Of a DNA stretch of 64,000 nucleotides, positions 46,985 to 58,445 are shown one piece after another. Location of the stretch: NCBI RefSeq assembly GCF_958295425.1, contig NC_081147.1, positions 4,609,290-4,673,289 of the forward strand, given 5' to 3'. The stretch is from Solea solea. Taxonomy: Eukaryota; Chordata; Actinopteri; Pleuronectiformes; Soleidae. The stretch's first letter is position 1, and every line of letters begins with the position of its first letter. Below the pieces are notes generated by a model. The model did not search any database and was not told where the DNA came from. It saw nothing but the letters and a program-made list of their open reading frames with translations. The translations under genes were made by a program, and so were the position numbers.

Positions 46985-47640
46985 TGTACAACCAATTCAT
47001 TTCAGAAGTTCAGATGCTTTGCATATATCATTTATGGACATGATAAACAACGTTGGGCCAGGCATTGACCCCTGTGTCACTCCACAACTAATATCTAAGC
47101 ATGTTGATTTGTGATCACCCAACTGAACAAATTGTTGCCTGTTTTAACCAATTCAGTCAAGGGATGATATCCCCTGTTTTGTATTCTGAGATTACCACTT
47201 TTCATTGTTAATGGTTTTGCAAGACCCTCAACAACTTTCTTAACCAAGGCTACATCAATTCCATTTCAGTCCGTAGACGTTTTGTTCTTGCTCTTGTTAA
47301 TAGTATCAATAATTTACAGCTCTCAAAAAAATTAACATGGATTAGCGTCTGCCCTATCCCCCGCTCCCTCCCCCAACTTTGACTGGGTATCATTGATTTT
47401 GTCTGCCAATTGTGGTCCGATGTTGACAAAAAAGTTATACTCATTCATGTTATTTATAGTCAATACAATATTCAGGGTCATTATTATTTACAATATTACA
47501 ATACTAAATCTGCTTTTTTATTATTATTTATCCCACATACCTTTAACATTGTTTTGTTTTTCTCTAATAATTTGTTGTAATATCCCTTCTTATATCTCCT
47601 CATATTGTTTGTAAACTTATTTTTGTATTGTACATTTTCT
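46985..47640 (-). pseudogene. Non-LTR LINE reverse transcriptase relic
   Basis: On the minus strand, pieces in shifting frames follow LINE order. First is a segment reading IGPQLADKI-like from about 47430 (typical endonuclease-RT linker, FFVNIGPxLA). Then comes FVQLGDHKSTCLDISCGV-like text at about 47135-47075, and next the RT motif GVTQGSMPGP with LFIMSINDI at about 47080-47020 (family form GVPQGSILGPLLFxIYINDL). Several stops and shifts intervene. The clade (L2/CR1/Jockey-like) is not resolved. The FADD motif is not reached. Confidence 0.65.
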
Positions 47641-48920
47641 ATATAGAACATTCTTCTCTGTGCTGGCATTTTGTAGTCCCCTTGTAATCCATGGAGATTC
47701 TATGTACGTGGGCAAAGAACTATTTGGTAAACTTCCGCTGACATCTGAAATCGTGTTACTGGGCATTATTGCAAGATCTTAGAAATGCATGGATTTCACC
47801 CAGCCAATCAGCAGAGATCCAGCTACATCACAAAAAGCCTCATCGTGAAATTTGACCAATCAGTGGTGGCCAGAAACTTCAGTGCAGTTCCGTAAGTACG
47901 ATCATAAGCGCCTGTCTTATCCTGCATCTATGGTAATATCTCAAAAACTAATGATGGTAAGTGGATGAAATCAATCCGAGTATTTCAATGAGTGCCCTGT
48001 AAAAGGTTAGTAGTGGTCATGCTTCCCTCTATTCTCCCAATTCTTATCTTACTTATTATATCATAGATCACATGATGTGTTCACATCAAATCGGAATCAT
48101 CATTATCTGCATAGCTTAACATATTAAAAAACTGGCTTTAAACACAGCAGTTTACACATGGTGTTTTCAGGTTGGTGCACATACAGTCCTCCAAATGAAT
48201 TATATACGATGTGATAGTAACAGATGTTCAGTGGAGTTCAATAATTAAAAGGTAAAAGGTGCCAAGTGGGTGGTAACAGAAGTGTCATCACTACCTGTAG
48301 ATGCTTTGGCAAGTGCGCAGTGTGTGTTGATAATGGAGTGTGTGTGTGTGTGCGCTTGTGTGTTTGTATGCATGTGTGTGTGGGCTAAATGATTCATTAA
48401 CACCATGACAATCTGGACGACTGGTGTCACTGTCGGAGTGCAGGTAAAATGACAGCGAATAGTAATTGGTATTGGTAGTGTTTGTGTGCTTGCACACACA
48501 CACACAAACACACACACAGACAGAGGTCCAGGGGGATGGATAAAAGGGGATGTACAAACAAAGACGTGGGCTGAGCATTGCTTTGACAGATTCACACACA
48601 CACACACACACACACAGTAACAGAGCCACACAGAGGCAGTCATGTCGGTGAGCAGGAGGAGGCAGAGGCCACAAGCGTCCCGCTGAGTGACTGATGAGTT
48701 TCTGTGTGACTCAGACACAGTGACATGTCCTCTAAACCTCAGCTGATGTATGACTAACCTCTCTGTGTGTGTGTGTGTGTAGCCAACAGGCGGACCCACC
48801 TCTGTGTGCACATGTGTGTTTTTACAGAGTGGGGTGATGGGATAATACATGATCAAGGCAAAAAGGGGACAGTGAATGCCATCAATAGAAAATCTATGTC
48901 TTACAATCATTCCCTTGCCT
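47641..48920. other. No gene; CA/TG microsatellite cluster
   Basis: The 221-codon minus frame at 48245-48910 is produced by repeated TG/CA tracts and is not a gene. The microsatellite cluster is listed separately. Confidence 0.6.
48325..48782. repeat. Cluster of TG/CA microsatellites
   Basis: Dinucleotide tracts at about 48337-48383 (TG, interrupted), 48494-48520 (CA, interrupted), 48594-48616 (CA) and 48763-48780 (TG), all within 460 bp. Confidence 0.9.
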
Positions 48921-48924
48921 TTAA

Positions 48925-49756
48925 AGGGTAACTAAACATGTTCTTCTGAAGCTATCTCCGCCCCATTGCCTGATTTTGCAAAGAAGTGGGCTCAGAGCTA
49001 AGTGACGAAGAGGAGCACTTCACAAAGTGGAGCGAGGAAGACGGCACGCCCACAGCTCCAGTGTTAATAAAAGGGGGAGGATTCTTGCACTGATTGGACA
49101 AGAGAGTCCAATAGACCATATACTGTATAAACTTCCACTTGCAAAAGGAACCTCAGCTATTTTGGGGGAATAAACAGATATCATTGATTGGGTGATACCA
49201 TCTCTTTTTTTACTTTTGATAGGATAATATTAATATTAATATTAATCATTAACACTGAATGAAACCTCATGAATGTTTACTGACATTATAAATAAAGTAA
49301 GAAATGGGCTAATTTCCACAAAGGCGTCTATATTCTAAACAATGCAGTTGCCCCTTGGTGGCTATTCGAAATACACTATACTGTATGGAAAAAAGTATTT
49401 GGACACCTGACCATTACACCAACAGTCCCTGTTGGTGTAATGTAATGGCAATGAAGTGGGACGAGAAGGTACCAGTCAAGATATTCTACACCAAACTTGT
49501 TAAAACCAGGTCTTTATAGTCTTTGCTTTGTGCACTGGGACGCAATCATGATGAAAAAGAAAAGGACCTTCCTCAAAATGTTTGGAAGCATAGTATCGTC
49601 CAAAATGTCTTGGATGCTGATTGTCCTTCATTGGAGATAACGCGTCTAATACGTTTGTCCACTTAAACATGATACTACATTGACTTTTTAAGATATGGTC
49701 TACGGTTTTTCCTTATGTTCCGAGTGACAATATGTCTATAACCCTGAAATATCCCT
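48925..49756. mobile_element. Possible TTAA-type MITE with nested Tc1-like relic
   Basis: TTAA followed by agggtaactaaac (48921 onward) and, inverted, ctgaaatatccct followed by TTAA (49757-49760). The inverted similarity is short (aggg plus a few bases). The enclosed sequence resembles fish MITE interiors (cgccccattgcctgatttt; gttaataaaagggggagg). The Tc1-like relic at 49373-49640 would be nested in it. Confidence 0.3.
49373..49640 (+). mobile_element. Tc1-like transposon relic with foldback end
   Basis: It begins tatactgtatggaaaaaagt and atttggacacctgaccatta, the familiar end of a fish Tc1-like family. It then continues with interior sequence of such elements (ttggaagcatagtatcgtcc, aaaatgtcttggatgctga). 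Just inside the end is a perfect 14-bp inverted repeat with a 3-base loop (49412-49425 and 49429-49442), suggesting a foldback rearrangement. No transposase remains. Confidence 0.65.
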
Positions 49757-49760
49757 TTAA

Positions 49761-50269
49761 ATGGAGCCTCACGGAAATGGAACAGAAGACAGACGGAGAC
49801 TTGGTGCCCCGCATGGTTTTGGATGGCAGAAGACATCTTTCACAGGGTTGTAATCAGCGTGAGGAGACACCTGCTTGAACAAATACCACACACATACTGT
49901 GTGTCCTACAGTTACACAACAAAATGCACATCATACAAAGCTGCAGCTTCTAGAGTCCTCTGTGAAAACACATTAAGAACAAGGTGGGAAGTTGCCACCA
50001 GAAAATAAAACATGTCTTCCTGACCTTAATGCAACACAGCTATGCGGAGGTGTGAACAACTTTTGTTTGTTGTCCACCTACAATACAATATAATAACTTC
50101 ATGAATGGGTTTAAGGCCAATTTACAGTTGATTGTGTTGTCCCAGATGAAAGATTTGTTTATTTAATAGCAGTTACTCAATGGATTTTGTGAAAGAGTTT
50201 ACATTCTTAAGCTAGGGTATTTTGCAGGGTATTTTGTGGATTGCAACCACTCTCACACACTCTCAAACA
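49761..50269. other. No gene recognised
   Basis: A 61-codon plus frame (49823-50008) has no known domain. Confidence 0.5.
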
Positions 50270-50390
50270 GCAAATCTGCATGTTAATGGATTGTGGGAGG
50301 AAGATGGAGTACCTGGAGAAAGCCCATGTGCACAGGGAGAGAACATGCCAACTCCAAATAGAAAGGTAACTATGCCAGCCACTTATACTG
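50270..50390 (-). repeat. V-SINE core fragment, antisense
   Basis: In plus orientation it reads gcaaatctgcatgttaatgg, attgtgggaggaagatggag, tacctggagaaagcccatgt, gcacagggagagaacatgcc and aactccaaatagaaagg. This is the conserved core of the family in reverse. Confidence 0.75.
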
Positions 50391-53300
50391 AACCCTTATC
50401 AACACAGCCTGGGCCATATGTACACGTGCATGGTACCAAAATTATTCAAACATTTTTTTTGTAAAGCTGAAAGAAGTGAGACACAAGGAGTGGCACTCTC
50501 TTTCTCACTGAGAGTGAGTGGAAGCAGTGAGGAGCTCAACGATGAAAAGCCTATATTTACACTTTGGTGTCCTTCAATCTGCTGTGCCTTCATTCAGAGC
50601 GATTATGAGGTTAGAGGTTCTAATGGGTGAGTGAAGGTGCTCTCTTTCACATGCACACAATGAGCTTTAGAAACACCGGCACATATAGTGACCATGAGGA
50701 GTGTCACATGCGCCATGCATGGTGCAAACACAGAATTATAGATGCCGCAGTGGCAAGGTCACATCTAGTGTATTCATCCAATGCGTGGGTTAATCATTTT
50801 AAAATACAGACAGTATTTTTCACAAGAGACATTTATATAACACTATTACTTCAAAGATTAAAATGTATATTGGTTTTTGGTGGAAAGAAGAGTGATCAAC
50901 CTCTCTTGGTTAAGTTATAAGCAAACTGGACATTGATTATTAATTTCTAGCAGCCACATTAATACAATACTATATCTTTTTTTTTTGTGATTGTGGTTGT
51001 TCCTGTCGTCCACAACCAACCATGTTCCTCCCTGGAGATGATGGTCTCTGAATTACATCACAGCTAAGGGACAGTGTTCTACAACACACTTTGCCATAAT
51101 ATTGTCACTATATATAATGGCCTTAAATGAGCTATTGTTTCTTTTTTTATTAAAATGCTTACCAAGTGTGGCAATATGCTAGAGACCATTTTCAGCCATT
51201 TTAAAGTGCTTATAAAGTGTCCAAAGACACATGTACTCGGAACAGCCTGCTCATGTAATGCGGTTGCTATGCAACACACTAGCTTGGAGACCCGGCCTTC
51301 TACTGCTCCGTCTCGCCTCATCACACCAGTCAATGCAGCCTCATAACAATGTAATGAATCTATGAATCAATCAAGTTTATTTGTTGCATAAACACATGTT
51401 AATTGGGTACATAGATCTTTGTTAAAAGTATAATATAATATATATATATATATCGCCGAAACTGAAAGGTTGTTATAAGTAACATTTTGAACACAGCTCT
51501 ACACTACAGAAGCTACAAAAGCTTAAATAACGAATAGCCAACATTGAAAAGATGCACAATGCATGGAGCGAACTGCATATTTGAACCTTTATTAATTTTA
51601 CAGGCGAGTGCAGTAGCACGCACAGGTCAGGTCAACCAGCAAATAAGCTGAATATTGTGTTGATTTTCAAAACAACATTTATTAAACTTCAACTTCAACT
51701 TAATAACATTACCATTTTATCATTAGGCAACATTTGATAAAGTTTGTAGTCGGCAGCGCAACTGCCGTAAACAGTGACACGACGTCAGTCAAACGACACA
51801 GGGTGAACCACACCTCCTGTGTCCGCCCTTTCAAATCAAAGCTACGTAAGGTTCAGCCATGTAGGTTTTGACAAGACGCAGCTCCCAATAGCGTTTCCGT
51901 TGTTTTATTTTTTTCTGTTTTTTCCGCAGCGACAATGACCAATGAAATCTTGCTGACTAATGATGATTCTGGTTGACCATAAGGGGGCAGCCCCAGTTAA
52001 ATATTAAGTGGAATTTTCATATGGGGATAGATAAAGCACAGAAATCTAAATTACGTGATAGGCTTTTTTTTTTTTTAGAATGCGATGAAGAATCAAATAT
52101 TCATGTCCATCTGCACTTCTAGCAGAAATTATTCTGGGCTGTGTCTCTGGAGATGTCATGCCATAACTCATTGTCACTCTTGCAAGACTGAATGCCAACT
52201 GATACTAATATGCAAAAACCACCAAGACCACTCCACCATAAACAACAGTAAAAAAAAGGAAATCTACATACTGTTGTCTTTTGTACTCGGGCAGTGAGGC
52301 TGCTGTTCTTTAGATGCTAAGGTAGCCTACCGTTTATCTCCCTGAGATCAATAAACATCACCTATTCAAAGATGGCTCCCTTGAGAAAGATCCACCATAT
52401 TAATAGCAACAAACAGGAAAAGTAAGAGCGGTGCACCTCCCTGCAGGGGACATTAAGTGTGCCAGCGTGTGCAGGAAGAGATTCCTCTCAATGAGAATGT
52501 AATCGTAAAGAGTTGGAAATGTGACAGAACAAAAATTTATTTTCACAATGAAGAGGTTTATTTGGAAAATGCAGCAAGACCTTAGTGCATATTTGTGCAG
52601 AGGATGATGCGACAAGGTGTTCAGTGCCTGCCCAATTGAAACTAAGCATACAGTAAGTACTCACTTAGAGTAGGTGCATACAACACACTAATAGCAAAAA
52701 CAATAAAAAAGGAACACACATTTATTATCTAGCTTCATGGTTCTCAAACTGCGGTACATGCACTTGTGGGGAGACTCAGTGATGTTTGAATGTGTGTCTC
52801 TTATCCACCAGAAATCCAGTGGCCTTACAGATTTGATTAATGACACTGAGCACTTTCAACACGTTACTTCAAAAACAACTACTTCCAAAAATAATTCTTT
52901 GTCCCCCAATTGGGCGACTTTGACGGAGTTTACGCAACTTATTTTTCTTTAAGGATCACGAAAAAGTGATTTAAAAAATATATATATATTTGAACTTGGT
53001 ATCAAAATTTTGAGAAAAATCTGGTCTACAAAGCTGTAAAAACCTCTTTTCTGACAAACACAGCTCAAATAACACCTTAATGAATAACTGCATGTCAAAC
53101 TTCGTACATACCGATGTGTCAAAAGGTTATTGCGCATATCGCTGTCATCTTGTCCCACACACACACCCTTTGGCTCAAATGAAAGCTAAGACTCTGCCCT
53201 TGGTGTGTGTTTTTTGAATGGAAAACATATTAAAACATATTAAAAGGAACTTTGAAACAACGCCATAAATTGTTTTTATTGAACATTAATAGATATATTA

Positions 53301-53869
53301 AAGTGAAGAAAGTAGTTAAATACATGGTTTGAATCCAAATTGCACTCTAATTTTGTTCTGCTCCACTTGATCAAAGTCAAACTTTCCAGAGATTATGTTC
53401 ACATGCTGTACTTTGATGGGAGTAATTTTAGAGCGTATTCACCATTATTCCAGAGAGACATTCATCTTTATTTTGGGGGGGGGTTTCAGGTGAAGCTGAA
53501 TTATTTTAATTTTGTTAAATCCCACAATTTGTTCCTTTACTATGACACCAAAAGTATTAAAATAGGCCTTGTGGTTGCAGAGATATACTCATTTTATTAT
53601 GAATAATATGTGTTCACAGACCTAAAACATAGGCATAAATAGGCTCAGGTAGCAAGATTTTCCAGCCTTTTCTTCATCATGACTTAATTTTTCTATGCAG
53701 ATGATACACTCCACACCTTCCCTCCAAAATATACAAGGATTCAATCTTTCTGACTAAAGCTGCATCACATTTACCTATATTTACCATATCACGATATATA
53801 CCATAAGCATTTTGCGGTATAAAATGGCAATTCCAAATGTACAAATGGCAGATTATTACTGCTTTGCTG
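50391..53869. other. No gene recognised; repeat scraps
   Basis: Frames up to 97 codons have no domain. A repeat scrap, aatcaatcaagtttatttgt (51365-51384), a short (AT)n at 51437-51453 and a lone MITE end, ggttctcaaactgcggtaca (52739-52758), are present. Near 53780-53825 atcacgatatataccataag resembles a fish MITE end. Confidence 0.5.
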
Positions 53870-54010
53870 CAGTGATACTGTGATGTGTCCACTTGTAACA
53901 TTGTGGTGTCGTGGGTTTGATCCCTGGTTCCTCTACATGCAAATGTGTCAGGGACAATACACTTAACCTCAAGTTGATCCTGATGGATGTACCCAGAGGA
54001 ATAATAATGA
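53870..54010 (+). repeat. tRNA-derived SINE fragment (not V-SINE)
   Basis: tggtgtcgtgggtttgatcc and ctggttcctc form a Pol III B-box-like region (gggtttgatccc at about 53913-53924). This is followed by the widespread fish SINE text caatacacttaacctcaagt and tgatcctgatggatgtaccc. The A-box side is not clear, and the 3' end fades after about 54010. Confidence 0.6.
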
Positions 54011-57000
54011 GTATGCTAGATGTTTGAATGGAATAAAAAAGCACTGCACACAGATGTGCTGTAGGAATAATAATTCATCAACACTGAATGTGTGCAAATT
54101 CTACAGAGAGACGAGGAACACTATACCAATTTGTCTAAATTGAACTAAATTGAGCATTGAGCTCTGATGAAGTGTTCAGAAGGTCTTTCAGAGTAATGGG
54201 AATTGCAGGCAGGATACCTGTGTATGTAGGCTATAGATCCACTATTAAATAATGTATAGCTACAGTGTAGCACATCCTGATTGTTGATGTTGTGTTTGGC
54301 CTTGAATTATATTGATTTTTGGGCCTTATCTCAGAACTTGCTACAGAGCCAACTCTTTGTCAGAGAAGATGAAACAGTCTGCACAACAAAACTAGCATTC
54401 TGAACCACCCTAGTAGCCCTGAGAGGCAGTGGGACCGAACACACAAAAAGATACGCTTTTTAAATCATCAGGCACTGAAAATGCCAAAGGGGGGATGACA
54501 GAGGAAAGATCACGGATGTCCTCATAGGGGCATGAATGTTTTTTTTACCTACAAGCTCCATCAGCTGAAAGTACATGCAAATGAGCCACCAAAGTAGTAG
54601 TCATCCGTCTGTCAGTGCTGACGATGGATTGGACACTGTGTGTTTAAATTTAGTTGGTTAATGTTATCTCTGTCTGAGCCACACCTGCAAAACCCCATTA
54701 TAACCACATTATAATTTTAGCAGTTCACCACTGAGCCTCAACCCTCAGGTTAATTAGAGGCTTTAGAGTCAATTACAACACAAATTGCTTACAAATAAAG
54801 CACATTTCATTCGTATTGTATATTGCATAATATTGAACATATCACAGGCCAAAAGTCTCACTTACATGATATTTCACTATGGAAATGTTAGATCACAAAA
54901 ACAAGCAAATATGTGAACCAAGGTGAGTTGAGGTGAAGAGGGATCACGGTAATGATCCATTGATAGTTGTTTGTCAAATGCCCAAATGTGCAAAAAACAA
55001 GGTCAAAGTACAATTTTGTAAAAAAGCGGAAAGAATAAGAGGAGAACTGGCAAAATATAAAGGTATGGAGCCATGTCATGCCAGGGAGGCGGTCCACAAA
55101 GGGCATCATACAAGCCAGGTGGGCGGGTGGGCGGGGTCGCCATAGCACGGCTGCACACAACTACCGCCATTTTATACGCAACACACACCAACTGACGAGC
55201 AAAGCAGTTCTTTTTGGTGTGTTGAATCATTTAACTGAACTGACATACGACTTAATCGGTTGCGATTCGGCTCACGATCGCTGGCTTTGAGCAGTGCCGT
55301 CGCAAAGTACACCAGACCCCTCTGTCAAATATTGTGATTTTAGAAATGTCAAATTTTAGTATCGGCTCAGTTCACTTGGAACCTTGTCAGAGCAGGTACT
55401 GAAAAGTGCCAGGTACGAGGTACTATTCCTAATGGAAAAGCAAAATAAAAAAAACGATTAGAGCAGAGCCGAGTCGTGCAAGAACTGTATGAAATGTGCT
55501 TGTTTGCCTGCAGAGGAGGAAGATTTTGGAAATGCCAGACTCCTCCCAGTTCTGTTTTTTTTCCAGCCATGGGGGCTGCTTGGTCAATAATGAACACAGA
55601 GTGAAGGTCACTCTAAAAGTCATCCATATTTAGCACCACACCACAGGTTGTAAACTGTTTATCCCAGCAATTACTGAATTGTTCTCTTATTTCATCTCTC
55701 CATCTAACGGTGCTGCCACTGGCACTGTGTGTGTGCAGTATACTCTTATATACACGTTATAAGGAGGGGAGAGAGATCTGTACAGAGAAATGCAAACAAC
55801 AAGATGGGGCTTTTAGCAGGCATCACTCCCAGGGATGTAGTTATTGCAAACCATGCTGCTGCTACAGTTTCCCATTGTTTTCCATGAGAATGAACATGTA
55901 CAGTATTTGATTTACAGGATTAACCGTTGAGAGTGAATGCATTCTTTCAGATGAGCATTTGCAGGTCTTTGTATTTATAGATTTGGCACAATTAAGGCAT
56001 CATTTTCAAAATGCCGAATAGAGAGTTGGACAGCAACAACAAATGCACTAACTAGGAAGATATTCTCATCACTTCCATGTTAAATAAAGGTTACATAAAT
56101 AACCTTATTATTCTAATCTCTGGGTATTATTTGGATTTTATACACTGGACCTTTAAACAGAAAACTTCATTCATGATACGCCTGCTTATAAATAAGTTAA
56201 ATGAGGGAGATAAGTCATGTTAATTATTGCACTTTGGAGGTTGTGACAGATTTGACCTTTTGTGTTCTTTTTATTCGAAGAGGTGCCAGCCAGGTATCTC
56301 AGCTGGCATTTAGAATTAGTCAAACACTTTTAATACTCCAACAAAGTTTACGCCTACACCCTAAACAAGGGAATGGTCGTGGTCAATGCCAATATGAACA
56401 ACAATAGACAAAATACGTGTGTGAAAACAAACATTTCTGCAAAGCAGCATTACAATTATAAAAGCAAATCCAAAAGCAAAGAAGCCAAACTAAACCGACT
56501 CAAAATTCACAATCCACCACAACAGGTTTTCCTGGTAAATGTCGCCCAATCAATCCAGTGCAAACAAAGGTTCACGTGTTTTGTTTCACTTACAAAATGA
56601 ATCCAGCTTGACACCGATTTCCAGGGTTATCAAGGAGCCATTGTTTTGCAGAAGACGACAATTCAGCATGTGTTCTTGGGACACCTCAGGTGAAAACATG
56701 ATGGTTTGAACCTTCTTTTTTGGGGGGTTGACATTTTTTTTTCTTACAGACCTGCATCTAAGACTATTGCCTGCAATAAAACTGAGCAGAAACAATGTCC
56801 ATATGGTAAAAAGTAAGAAAGTGGTGCCCTGTTACACGCTTATCTATGGAGGTAAATTAACTGACGACTTTCTCCACCAACAGTCAAAAGGCCTCCTGTT
56901 TGAATTGCTAATCCCATCTGCAGTAGCTAATCTGGACCATACAGTTTCTGCTATCCACACCCCTCCTTGTAACAAGCAAGTTAAATTGAGTCAGTTAAAA

Positions 57001-57752
57001 TAATCTGTTGGGTAACCATTATAAAACAGTTAACCCATAGCAAACATTCCCTATTATTGAGTGTATAAAATTGAGAATAGCATCCTTTACTTAAAAGTAA
57101 AATCCTAATCAGTTTTAACCACAAAGCGGAGACTGGAGATGGTGGTAAAAATGACTGATCTTTATTGGGCCAAACAAAAGTCAAAAATGCAGGTGGTGCA
57201 GGCAGGTGGTTGAGATGCTGGAAGAGCTTATTTCATGGAAAAAAACAAGAGCTGGCACTGCTACACGGCAGCCAGGAAAAGCAACTTAAGAGCACAATTA
57301 CGACAAAAAGGCACAAGCACAGTATGACCAAAAAAAAAACAACTGCAAAAAAACATGCAGATGTAATTATCTGGCAGAGTGGTAGAGTGGAAACAGGTGT
57401 GCAGGAGCTACAGGAGAAACTAGCCACACACACTACATGAGAAGGCAGAGCAAAAAGGACACAACAAAAAAACTAACACAATCCTTCACACATGCAGCAT
57501 CATATCTGATATACCTGAATTAATTACAAATAATGCCACACCTCCCCACTTGCAGGTGGTTTGAGCAGTTAGGCATAATGGATGTGTGTGCAGCATGTGA
57601 CGGCAGCAGCACTGGTCCGTTGCTTTTGTGCGCATCTGATGTTCACACCTGCTGAGCTTCTGCTGCACATGCTTTAAAAAATGAAAGAAATAAGGGAACT
57701 GTAATAAGTGCTTTTACTTTGAAACAGGAAAAGGATGTGTTGTGTCACAGTA
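54011..57752. other. No gene; eroded repeat at 55080-55460
   Basis: Frames up to 91 codons lack domains. The block at about 55330-55440 (ggctcagttcacttggaacc, gtactgaaaagtgccaggta) resembles fish MITEs of the gtaccaggtactttt type, extending left toward 55080 through a GC-richer stretch. Boundaries could not be set. Confidence 0.45.
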
Positions 57753-57954
57753 TAGTATGTCGTCCAAAATGAGACAAAAAAGTCATAGTTTAGTATGTCG
57801 TCCAAAATGTGACAAAAAAGGTCATAGGTTAGTATGTTGTCCAAAATGAGACAAAAAAGTCATAGGTTAGTATGTCGTCCAAAATGAGACAAAAAGTCAT
57901 AGGTTAGTATGTCGTCCAAAATGAGACAAAAAAGTCATAGGTTAGTATGTCGTT
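57753..57954. repeat. 38-bp minisatellite, about 5.3 units
   Basis: The unit starts tagtatgtcgtccaaaatga and ends caaaaaagtcataggt. Copies begin at 57753, 57791, 57830, 57868, 57905 and 57943 (partial), so the period is 37-39 bp with small changes in the A-run. Units are very similar, indicating recent amplification. Confidence 0.95.
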
Positions 57955-58334
57955 TTTTTTCCTCCCTCATGAAGACAGCGTTGAAGTAAGTTTGAAGAAA
58001 GTGGGTTTTGAAAGAGTCAATGTGTGGAATATTCAATGTGAAAGTAATTTCACAGTCAAGCACCATTTGAGTGTTATTGGCGTTTTTTGGCAATTCTGCA
58101 ATAATGTGAAGATATTGTCAGAATCTCATATTGGCCCATGCCTGACAGCAAGATGAAGATGAATATCAAAACCATTTCAAAAATGAACATTATATTGGGA
58201 GATATCAAAACAGTGCTTCCATACACTGGAAATAATATTGAATCAAATGGTTGCTTAGGAATAAAAGGTATTATTTTGATTCCAAGAGAAAATGTATGAA
58301 GTCCCAAAAATGAAAGTTCTCCATTTCTGTGATC
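57955..58334. other. No gene recognised
   Basis: A 128-codon minus frame (58074-58460) covers this stretch and part of the next SINE, so it is not credible as a gene. Confidence 0.5.
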
Positions 58335-58445
58335 ATACACAAGGGGAGAACAATCTCCACACAGAAAGGCCCAAATCGGGATGTGAAATAGCATACGTCT
58401 TGCTGCAAGGCGAAAGAGCTTGCCACGCGCTCCACCGTGTGGCCC
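58335..58445 (-). repeat. V-SINE head with tRNA-like region, antisense
   Basis: In plus orientation: caaggggagaacaatctcca, cacagaaaggcccaaatcgg, gatgtgaaat, cgtcttgctgcaaggcgaaa, gagcttgccacgcgctccac and cgtgtggccc. This is the reverse complement of a tRNA-derived head (ggccacacggtgg, gtggcaagct, A-box side) with B-box-like tttcacatccc, joined to the core. The SINE 5' end is near 58445. Confidence 0.75.

Noticed and set aside
48245..48910. 221-codon minus-strand frame
   Set aside because: It runs through four TG/CA microsatellites, and the translation is mainly VCVC and HTHT runs.
53911..53926. tRNA gene suggested by the B-box-like gggtttgatccc
   Set aside because: No cloverleaf or A box at the right distance; the downstream text is that of a fish SINE.
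54080..54135. Possible V-SINE scrap (gtgcaaattctacagagaga)
   Set aside because: The match is short and flanking sequence does not continue the family.
57753..57954. Regular 38-bp spacing considered as a CRISPR array
   Set aside because: The whole unit repeats with no unique spacers, and the context is a vertebrate genome.
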